The notes under the pieces: model-generated
The model's input: the letters and a program-made list of their open reading frames with translations, nothing else
Told to the model about the DNA's origin: nothing
Databases searched by the model: none
Position numbers and translations under genes: made by a program
Assembly: GCA_963712485.1 (NCBI GenBank)
Contig: CAVQID010000042.1
Location: forward strand, 149,205 to 213,204
Direction: 5' to 3'
Length of the DNA: 64,000 bases
Source: JALORV01 sp963712485
GTDB lineage: Bacteria; Pseudomonadota; Gammaproteobacteria; Burkholderiales; Burkholderiaceae_F
Part shown: positions 30,127 to 37,455 of the stretch, in pieces
Numbering within the stretch: position 1 is the first letter of the stretch
How the letters are laid out: every line of letters begins with the position of its first letter

Positions 30127-31194
30127 ATGACACGCGCTGACGACCTGGTTTGCCAGCGACCGGAGGGCCTGTACTGCCCGGCCGGTGACTTCCATATCGA
30201 CCCGTGGCGCCCGGTCGAGCGGGCCATCATCACCCACGCGCACGGCGATCACGCGCGGGCCGGTCACGCTGAATATCTGGCGAGCGAGGCGTCGCGCGAA
30301 GTCTTGCGCGCCCGACTGGGAGATATCCGCCTGCAGACCGTGCGCTACGGCGAGCCGGTCGACATCAACGGCGTTCGAGTCTCGCTGCATCCGGCGGGCC
30401 ATGTGCTCGGCTCGGCTCAGGTGAGGATCGAGCACGGCGGCGCCGTCTGGGTCGTCAGCGGCGATTACAAGACCGGACCTGACGCGACCTGCGCGGCATT
30501 CGAGCCGGTGCGTTGCGACGTATTCATCACCGAGTCGACTTTCGGGCTGCCGATATACCGGTGGGCGCCGCAGCAGCCGGTGTTCGACGAGATCAATGCG
30601 CTGGTGGGCGGCCAACGCGGCCGAGCAGCGCGCGTCGGTGCTCTTCTGTTACTCGTTCGGCAAGGCGCAGCGAATACTGAGCAGCGTCGATGACTCGATC
30701 GGCCCGATCGTCGTGCACGGCGCGATCGAACCGCTGAATCGAGCGTACCGCGCCAGCGGCGTCGTCACTGCCGCCGACGCTGACGGCTGCCGACGCGTCG
30801 CGCGCGGAGCTTGCGCGCGCGCTCGTGCTGGCGCCGCCGTCGGCCGCCGGATCGCCATGGCTGAGACGCTTCGGCGCCTACTCCGACGCCTTCGCGTCGG
30901 GCTGGATGCAGGTGCGGGGCGCACGGCGTCGCCGCGCGCTGGACCGCGGGTTCGTGCTGTCGGATCACGCCGACTGGCCCGGACTGCATTCCGCAATCGG
31001 CGCCACCGGCGCGTCTCGCGTCATCGTTACGCACGGTCAGGTCGCGACCATGGTCCGCTGGCTGTGCGAGCACGGTCTCGAGGCCGAAGCGTTTTCCACC
31101 GAGTACGGCGACGAGCAGGGCGAGGAGAGCGGCTGCCGAATTGCCAGCGAACAACCAAGAACAACGGGATGGCGAGGGGAGAGCAGGCGGATGA
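30127..31194 (+). CDS. Ligase-associated DNA exonuclease (metallo-beta-lactamase fold), frameshifted
   Basis: About 350 residues. It starts MTRADDLVCQRPEGLYCPAG, with the metal-site motif ITHAHGDHARAGHAEYLAS, then HPAGHVLGSAQVRIE, VSGDYKTGPDATC and FITESTFGLPIYRW. Frames change near 30605 and near 30770, continuing SVLFCYSFGKAQRILSSVDD, then RGFVLSDHADWPGLHSAI and VIVTHGQ. The end is unclear: the last frame runs without a stop into gltS, and a further shift would use the TGA at 31192-31194 overlapping the gltS ATG. It belongs to the set that includes the ATP-dependent ligase (32388) and Lhr helicase (37456). Confidence 0.85.
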
Positions 31195-32380
31195 CGATCG
31201 CGCTGAATGAACTGTGGACGGGGGTGGCGGCGCTGGCAACCATACTGTTCGGAGTGCGGATCAACCGGCGAGTGCCGCTTTTCACCCAGTACAGCATCCC
31301 GCCGGCGGTCACTGGCGGCCTGCTGATCGCCATCGTGCTTGCGGTGCTGGGTGCGGCAGTCGGATTCAAGGTCACGTTCGCCGATACCCTGCGCAACGCA
31401 CTGTTGCTGATCTTCTTTGCCGCGCTTGGCCTGACCGCCAAGTTCGGTCGCCTGAAGCGCGGTGGCGCGTCGGTCATTGCGCTGTGCTTGCTGATCGCGA
31501 TCCTCGCAACGGCTCAATCGGCGGTCGGCGTGGCAATCGCCACGGCGTTCGGCCGGCCTGCGGGACTCGGGGTCTTCCTCGGCAGCGTGGCTTTCCTGGG
31601 TGGTCACGGCACGACGGTGGCCTGGGCCGAGGCCGAGCAGGCGGCCCAACTTGCCGTACGCGCTCGAGATCGGCATGGTCTGTGCGACGCTGGGACTGGT
31701 GTCAGGCGCGATCGTGTCGGGCATCGTCGGCACGCAACTGGCCGAGCACGCAAAACGGACGCCCGGCGCCGCGGTCGAGGCTGCACCGCAGGAGCCTGCA
31801 TGGCCGCAGGCAGCGCTCGATTCCGACCGTTGGATCACGGTGCTGCTGTGGCTCGCCTTCAGCATCGGACTCGGGCTGGCCGCGCGCCCTGTCGCCAGTG
31901 CTGCGTTCGGTGCGACCGTGCCGGCGTTTCTGGCCGTGCTTCTGACGGCGGTGGTGGTCACGAACGTGGCCGATCTCGCGCGCCTGCGTATCGACGTCGT
32001 CGGCGCGGACCTTGTCGGCACACTTGCGCTTGCGGGTATTCCTGGCGATCGCGATGCTGGGCCTGCAACTTGCGGCCGTCGGTGACTCCGTGGGCATGAT
32101 CGCTGCCGCCACGCTGGCGCAGATCGTCATTGCGGTGCTGGTGGCAACGCTGTTCGTGTATCCGCTGCTCAAGGGCCGCGACGGTGCGATCGGCGCGGCC
32201 GGTTTTGTCGGCTTCGGACTCGGCGCGATGCCGGTCGGCCTGGCGGCGATGAAGCGGCTGGTATTGCACTATGGGGATGCGCCGCGCGCCTTCCTCGTCA
32301 TCACGCTGGCCGCGTCGCTGTTCACGGACACCGCCAATGCGCTGATCGTGCAGGCGTTCCTGACCTGGTTCCCGAAATAG
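31191..32380 (+). CDS. gltS: Sodium/glutamate symporter GltS family, two frameshifts
   Basis: About 395 residues, 10 or more spans. It starts MTIALNELWTGVAALATILF and has the family re-entrant loop GGHGTTVAWAEAEQ, NLPYALEIGMVCATLGLVSG and, near the C-terminus, GFGLGAMPVGLAAMKRLVLH. Breaks lie near 31655 and 32033. It imports glutamate with Na+. Its place between the exonuclease and ligase genes is unusual for the repair cassette. Confidence 0.85.
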
Positions 32381-32387
32381 AGGTGGC

Positions 32388-34019
32388 ATGCGGGAGTTCG
32401 TCGAGCTTTTCTACGCCCTCGATGTCTCGACCTCGACCGTCGCAAAGGTCGCCGCGCTGCGCCGGTACCTGGCGAACGCAACTGACCGTGACGCTGCATG
32501 GGCCGTGTACTTCCTGGCCGGCGGCAAGCCGCGGCAGACCGTTGGCTCGCGCGCGCTGCGCGACTTCGCGCTCGTGGCGAGCGGTATTCCGCAGTGGCTG
32601 TTCGACGAGTGCTACGACGCCGTCGGCGACCTGGCAGAAACGATTGCGCTGCTGCTGCCGCCGCCGACCCGCGAGGTGACGGGCTCGTTGGCGGAGTGGA
32701 TCGAAGAGCGCCTGCTGCCGCTGCGCGGTCGTCCGCCCGCGGAAATCACCGCCGCGTTGCAGACGGCATTCGACCAGCTCTCCGCCCTGCAGCGCTTCGT
32801 TTTCGTCAAGCTGATCGGCGGGGGATTTCGCGTCGGTGTGTCAAAGCTACTGGTGCTACGCGCACTGGCCGAGCACGCGGAAATCGATGCGAAGCTGGTC
32901 GCGCAGCGCATGATCGGCTATACCGACAACACGATGCCTCCGGATGCGGCGCGCTTTCGCGCACTGATCGCCGGCGATGAATCCGGCGCACCGAGCGCGC
33001 ATCCTTACCCGTTCTTCCTCGCACATCCGCTGCAGCTTGCGCCGACGGATTTCGAGCGTGAGCTCGGACCGACCTCCGACTGGCTCGTCGAATGGAAATA
33101 CGACGGCATTCGCGCGCAGCTGGTCCGGCGCGGCGGCGATTGGTGGCTCTGGTCACGCGGCGAGGAACTGATCGGCGAAGGTTTTCCCGACGTGCTCGAT
33201 GCAGCGGCGCGGCTAGACGACGGCACCGTACTGGATGGCGAGGTCGTCGTCTGGCGCGATGACGGACCGGCAGCGTTCGCACTGCTGCAAAGACGCATTG
33301 CGCGCAAGCGCCTCACGCCCAAGGTCCTGCAGGAGGCACCGGCACGTTTCATCGCGTTTGATCTGCTTGAACACGAAGGCCAGGACTGGCGTAGCCGACC
33401 ACAGCGCGAGCGGCGTGCACGCCTCGAGGCGATCACTGCGGCACACGGACTGACGCTGTCGCCGCGCGTCGTTGCCGGAAGCTGGGACGAACTTGCGCGG
33501 CTGCGCGAGGAGTCGCGCGCCCGCGCTGTCGAAGGCCTGATGCTGAAGCACCTTGATGCAACGTACCGTGTCGGACGCACCAAGGACCCGGGCGGCGCCG
33601 ACTGGTGGAAGTGGAAGATCGATCCCTATGCCGTCGATGCCGTACTCGTGTATGCGCAACCTGGTCACGGCCGTCGCGCCAACCTGTACACCGACTACAC
33701 CGTTGCCGTATGGGCAGACACCGAGCACGGGCGCGAGCTGGTGCCTTTCGCGAAGGCGTATTCGGGTCTCACGGATGCGGAGATTCGCGCGGTTGACGCG
33801 ATCGTTCGCAAAACCACGGTCGAGCGTTTCGGTCCGGTGCGTGCGCTGGTGCCGACACAGGTCTTCGAGATCGGCTTCGAGGGAATTCAGCGGTCGCCGC
33901 GTCACAAGAGCGGAATCGCAGTGCGCTTTCCGCGGATGCTGCGCTGGCGTACCGACAAACGGGTCGAGGACGCCGACACGCTGGCAACGCTGGCAGCGCT
34001 GCTGCAGCCGCTGGAGTAG
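32388..34019 (+). CDS. ATP-dependent DNA ligase (Lhr/exonuclease-associated type)
   Basis: 543 residues. N-terminal DNA-binding domain at about 1-200, then the adenylation domain with the nucleophile in WLVEWKYDGIRAQLVRRG (Lys about 237), LDGEVVVW, FIAFDLLEHEG, EGLMLKHLDATYRVGR and WWKWKIDPY, and a C-terminal OB fold. The length and motifs match the bacterial ligase that occurs with an Lhr-type helicase and an MBL exonuclease. It seals nicks in a DNA repair route separate from the NAD-dependent LigA. It begins 8 bases after gltS, with GAGGTGG upstream. Confidence 0.93.
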   Translation: MREFVELFYALDVSTSTVAKVAALRRYLANATDRDAAWAVYFLAGGKPRQTVGSRALRDFALVASGIPQWLFDECYDAVGDLAETIALLLPPPTREVTGSLAEWIEERLLPLRGRPPAEITAALQTAFDQLSALQRFVFVKLIGGGFRVGVSKLLVLRALAEHAEIDAKLVAQRMIGYTDNTMPPDAARFRALIAGDESGAPSAHPYPFFLAHPLQLAPTDFERELGPTSDWLVEWKYDGIRAQLVRRGGDWWLWSRGEELIGEGFPDVLDAAARLDDGTVLDGEVVVWRDDGPAAFALLQRRIARKRLTPKVLQEAPARFIAFDLLEHEGQDWRSRPQRERRARLEAITAAHGLTLSPRVVAGSWDELARLREESRARAVEGLMLKHLDATYRVGRTKDPGGADWWKWKIDPYAVDAVLVYAQPGHGRRANLYTDYTVAVWADTEHGRELVPFAKAYSGLTDAEIRAVDAIVRKTTVERFGPVRALVPTQVFEIGFEGIQRSPRHKSGIAVRFPRMLRWRTDKRVEDADTLATLAALLQPLE

Positions 34020-34207
34020 CGGCTCCGCGGTCGACCGGGTGCGTTCAGGGCGGAAAAGCAATTTGCGCGCCAAGTGCAGCGCCACAATCGAGTTCGCCCG
34101 AGTCCGATCCGGGGGATTGCCTCAGAGGGTTCGCAGAGTAGCTTGTCCTCCCCTGTGAACAGGGCCGGCACGCCTTCCCGGCGAGCCCGGTCCAAAGGAG
34201 AACAACG

Positions 34208-34255
34208 ATGAAGTGGTCATTGCTCCCAGTTATGAAGTGGTCATTACTTCCCGTG
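34208..34255 (+). repeat. 24-base tandem duplication at the start of the methanethiol oxidase gene
   Basis: The first 16 codons are two copies of MKWSLLPV. The DNA copies (34208-34231 and 34232-34255) differ only at synonymous positions (for example TTG CTC CCA GTT against TTA CTT CCC GTG). AAGGAG stands 6-8 bases before the first ATG, and nothing comparable precedes the second. Confidence 0.85.
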
Positions 34256-35491
34256 GCGCTGGCTGCGCTCGCGTTGGCGCCTCAAGCGGGCGCCGACGAG
34301 ACATGCAATTCGCCGTACATGTCGAAGCTGATCAAGGGCCAGGAAGCGTATGTGCACGTCTGGACGCTCGGCGTCGAGGGCCTCGGCGACGGTTCCGACA
34401 AACTGGTGACGATCAATGTCGACCCCAAGTCGAAGAGCTTCGGCAAGGTGGTCAGCAGCGTTTCCGTCGGCGCGCGCGGCGAGGCGCATCACATGGGCTT
34501 CACCGACGATCGCCGCTATCTGTGGGCCGGCGGCCTCAGCAATAACCAGATCTACGTGTTCGATGTCGGCACGAATCCGGCCAAGCCGAAGCTGGTCAGG
34601 ACGATCGGCGATCTCGTCGCCAAATCCGGCTACGTCGGCCCCCATACCTTCTACGCGATGCCCGGGCGCATGCTGATCGGGACCTTGTCGAACGCCAAGG
34701 ACAGTGGCGGGCGCACCGGCATGGCCGTCTACAACAACAAGGGCGAGTTCGTCGCCAAGTACGACCTGCCGACCGGCGAGATCGGCGGCGTCAAGGGCGA
34801 CGGCTACGGCTACGACGTGGCGATCAACCCGTCGAAGAATGCGCTGCTGACATCGAGTTTCACCGGCATCGACAACTACCGCCGCAACCTCGGCGACGTC
34901 GTGGCCGATGCCGAATCGATGAAACGCTTCGGCAACACGATGGTGCTGTGGGACCTGAAGGCGATGACGCCGCAGCAGATCTTCGCGGTGCCCGGTGCGC
35001 CGCTCGAGATCCGCTGGTCGCTCGTGCCCAAGGACAACTGGGCGATCACCGCAACCGCGCTGACCTCCAAGCTGTGGTTGGTCAAGCAAGACAGCGCCGG
35101 CAAGTGGGAGGCGAAGGAGGTCGGCACGATCGGCGATCCGGCCAAGATCCCGCTGCCGGTGGACATCTCGATCCGTGCCGATGCGAAAGGGCTGTGGGTC
35201 AATACCTTCTCCGATGGCATGACCCGCTATTTCGACCTCACGAATCCGGAGCAGCCGAAGCAGACCTATGCCAAACAGACCGGCAAGCAGGTCAACATGA
35301 TTTCGCAGAGCTGGGACGGCACGCGCGTGTACATCACCTCGAGCCTGCTCGAGCGCTGGGACAAGGCCGGCGCCGACAACGAACAATTCCTGCGCGCGTT
35401 CCGTTGGGACGGCAAGGAACTCCAGCCGGTTTTCGAGGTGGACTTCACCAAGGAGAAGCTCGGCCGCGCGCACCACATGAAGTTCAGCTGA
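34208..35491 (+). CDS. mtoX: Methanethiol oxidase (selenium-binding protein family), periplasmic
   Basis: 427 residues, SBP56 family beta-propeller. A Sec signal (duplicated MKWSLLPV, then ALAALALAPQAGA) is followed by the conserved ETCNSPYMSKLIKGQEAYVH. Metal and active-site histidines are in GEAHHMGFTDDRRYLW, SGYVGPHTFYAMPGRMLIG and the C-terminal RAHHMKF. It oxidises methanethiol to formaldehyde, H2S and H2O2 and is copper-dependent in studied cases. The next gene is a SCO-type copper protein, the typical partner. The MauG-like gene often found with the pair is not here. Confidence 0.85.
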   Translation: MKWSLLPVMKWSLLPVALAALALAPQAGADETCNSPYMSKLIKGQEAYVHVWTLGVEGLGDGSDKLVTINVDPKSKSFGKVVSSVSVGARGEAHHMGFTDDRRYLWAGGLSNNQIYVFDVGTNPAKPKLVRTIGDLVAKSGYVGPHTFYAMPGRMLIGTLSNAKDSGGRTGMAVYNNKGEFVAKYDLPTGEIGGVKGDGYGYDVAINPSKNALLTSSFTGIDNYRRNLGDVVADAESMKRFGNTMVLWDLKAMTPQQIFAVPGAPLEIRWSLVPKDNWAITATALTSKLWLVKQDSAGKWEAKEVGTIGDPAKIPLPVDISIRADAKGLWVNTFSDGMTRYFDLTNPEQPKQTYAKQTGKQVNMISQSWDGTRVYITSSLLERWDKAGADNEQFLRAFRWDGKELQPVFEVDFTKEKLGRAHHMKFS

Positions 35492-35497
35492 ACTACG

Positions 35498-36199
35498 GTG
35501 GCGCAAGGACGCAGGTTGCACACGCGCGCCGTCGCGTTTGCGCTGGTCGTGGCCGCGGGCTCGGTGTGGGCGGCTGCCGATCCGATGCAGGCGCAGGCGC
35601 CCAGCATGCAGTTCGTGCCGCCTGCGCCCGGCACCTATCAGCTGCAGCGCATCCAGCGCGCTCCCGATGCGCTGTTGCGGGACGCGCGCGACCGCCAACG
35701 CCGTCTCGCGACGCTGACGCGCGGCAAGGTGACTCTGTTGACGTTCTTCTACACCTACTGCGTCGACGAATGGGGTTGCCCCTTTGCGTACCGCACGATG
35801 ATCGGTCTGCGTGAGCGCCTGGTCGAGCGGGGCCATGCAGGGCGCGTGCGCTTCGTCAGCATCAGCTTTGATCCGACGCACGACACGCCCGAGGCACTGC
35901 GCCTGTACAGCGCAAGCCTAAAGCCCGCGGCCGGCCTGGCGTGGGAGTTCCTGACGGCACGCAGCATGGCCGAACTGGTGCCGCTGCTCGACGACTTCGG
36001 CCAGGACGTGCGCGTCGAGAACGATGAGCGCGGCCGGCCCATGCGCACGATCAATCACATGCTGAAGCTCTTCCTGATCGACCGCCACGGGATCGTGCGG
36101 GAAATCTATGCGCTCGACTACCTGCACCCGGCGATGATGGTCAACGACATCGAAACGCTGCTGATCGAGGACGGCGTCATCGTCGATGCGGACCGCTGA
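35498..36199 (+). CDS. SCO1/SenC-family copper protein
   Basis: 233 residues from GTG 35498, 6 bases after mtoX. A signal peptide (ending AGSVWAAA) precedes a thioredoxin-like SCO domain. The metal site reads TFFYTYCVDEWGCPFAYRTM; the two Cys are spaced CX5C instead of the usual CX3C. The distal His lies in INHMLKLFLIDRHGIVREIY. FVSISFDPTHDTPEAL is the classic SCO segment. It probably loads copper into MtoX. The 3' end overlaps the convergent hydrolase gene by 23 bases. Confidence 0.87.
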   Translation: MAQGRRLHTRAVAFALVVAAGSVWAAADPMQAQAPSMQFVPPAPGTYQLQRIQRAPDALLRDARDRQRRLATLTRGKVTLLTFFYTYCVDEWGCPFAYRTMIGLRERLVERGHAGRVRFVSISFDPTHDTPEALRLYSASLKPAAGLAWEFLTARSMAELVPLLDDFGQDVRVENDERGRPMRTINHMLKLFLIDRHGIVREIYALDYLHPAMMVNDIETLLIEDGVIVDADR

Positions 36200-36989
36200 A
36201 AAGCGGCAGGCGAACTGCAGCGCAGTCGTGCTGCCGCTGGATCAGCTGCAGCCAGTGCTCGACGGCGGCCGCGACTTCGGCGCGAATTGCAGCCTGCCGC
36301 TCGGGATCCGCCCCACCGCATGCGCTGGCGCAGACCAGGTCGCCGGCGTTTTCGAAGTCACAGTGCGTCGCCGCCTCGATCAGCGTGTCGCGACTGAGGC
36401 GCGGCAGGAACGAGCCCCAGCTGTGCGAGTTGGCATAGCCGTTGCAACGGCTTGGGGCTGCCCGCAGTATCAACGCCGGTGAGCTCGCGCGCGCTGCCGC
36501 GTGCATCCCTTCGCCCGCCCGGTCAACCGGATCGAGGCCGATCCATCCGCTCACGCCCGGTGCGCGGATGGTGGCCAGCAGTGTTGACAACCCCCCGGCC
36601 GAGAAGCCGACCAGGACGGTCGCTGCCGGCGTCGGCCCGAAGCGGCCGCCGCGCGCTTCGATGACGACCTGCGCGAGCGCCTGTGCGTTGCCTACCGGGT
36701 CGACGAGGTACGGCAGGTCGGGCACGATGACAATCGCCCCGCGCCGCGCGATTTCACCGGCGAGCGCACTCATGCTCTGTCGATCGCGCATGAAGCCGTG
36801 TGCCAGCAGCACGGTGCCGCGCGGTTCGCCCGCCGGTCGATAAAGGTCGGCCTCGAAGACACGCCCGCCGAAGCTGAAGGTCACGGGCTCGACGGCCGCT
36901 GCGGCGGTCGGAAGCACGCCGACGCTCAGTACGAGCCCCGCGCAACGCCCCAAGTGGGCGAGCCAGTTCCCGCTCATTAGTGACCACAT
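36177..36989 (-). CDS. Alpha/beta hydrolase, exported
   Basis: About 270 residues if started at ATG 36989 (MWSLMSGNWLAHL); ATG 36977 is an alternative. An N-terminal hydrophobic segment (CAGLVLSVGVLPTAAAA) looks like a signal peptide. The oxyanion motif is VLLAHGFMRDRQSM and the nucleophile elbow LVGFSAGGLSTLLAT. Late His candidates are in EAATHCDFENAG. Cys pairs (CDF, CAS, CGG) might form disulfides. Substrate unknown. The frame upstream of the start is open but not protein-like. Confidence 0.8.
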   Translation of the reverse strand: MWSLMSGNWLAHLGRCAGLVLSVGVLPTAAAAVEPVTFSFGGRVFEADLYRPAGEPRGTVLLAHGFMRDRQSMSALAGEIARRGAIVIVPDLPYLVDPVGNAQALAQVVIEARGGRFGPTPAATVLVGFSAGGLSTLLATIRAPGVSGWIGLDPVDRAGEGMHAAARASSPALILRAAPSRCNGYANSHSWGSFLPRLSRDTLIEAATHCDFENAGDLVCASACGGADPERQAAIRAEVAAAVEHWLQLIQRQHDCAAVRLPLFSGPHRR

Positions 36990-37079
36990 CCGGAATATGC
37001 ACCCGGTCCGTGCGAGCGTTAGACTCATCGCTGCTTTGCTTTCTGCAAAGCCCGCCTCAACCCTCCAGGAGACGAGCCT

Positions 37080-37322
37080 ATGAAACGCATCATCCTTGCG
37101 GTAGCCACGCTGTTCTTTTCCGCGGCAGCCTGGGCCTTCCACTGCCCGGCGGACATGAAGAAAATCGACGACGCGATGGCGAAGAACCCGAAGCTCACGG
37201 AAGCGCAGATGACCGAGGTCAAGAAGTACCGTGCCGATGGCGAAGCCCTGCACAAGGCCGGCAAGCACCAGGAATCGGTCGATACGCTCGCCAAGGCGAT
37301 GAAGATCCTCGACATCAAATAA
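37080..37322 (+). CDS. Small exported helical protein
   Basis: 80 residues with a signal peptide (MKRIILAVATLFFSAAAWA), then FHCPADMKKIDDAMAKNPKL and a Lys/Glu/Ala-rich helical part ending AKAMKILDIK. AGGAG is well placed upstream. The single Cys right after the processing site is notable. It resembles small periplasmic proteins of unknown function. A terminator follows at 37341. Confidence 0.8.
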   Translation: MKRIILAVATLFFSAAAWAFHCPADMKKIDDAMAKNPKLTEAQMTEVKKYRADGEALHKAGKHQESVDTLAKAMKILDIK

Positions 37323-37340
37323 TCTTCCTCCCACCCGAAG

Positions 37341-37367
37341 CGCCGCCCAAGGGCGGCGTTTCTGTTT
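37341..37367 (+). terminator. Rho-independent terminator
   Basis: Perfect stem CGCCGCCC-AA-GGGCGGCG at 37341-37358, followed by a T-rich run (TTTCTGTTT). It lies about 20 bases after the small exported protein gene. Confidence 0.85.
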
Positions 37368-37455
37368 CTGAGGTCGTTGCCTGCTGTCATGACTGCCCGC
37401 GGCGGGACGCTCGCCCGAAGTTCGACATGAGTCTGCGCTCGGACGGGATCCTGCG

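Noticed and set aside
34244..35881. 545-residue open frame on the minus strand
   Set aside because: Antisense to mtoX and the SCO gene, whose motifs and ribosome sites are clear on the plus strand.
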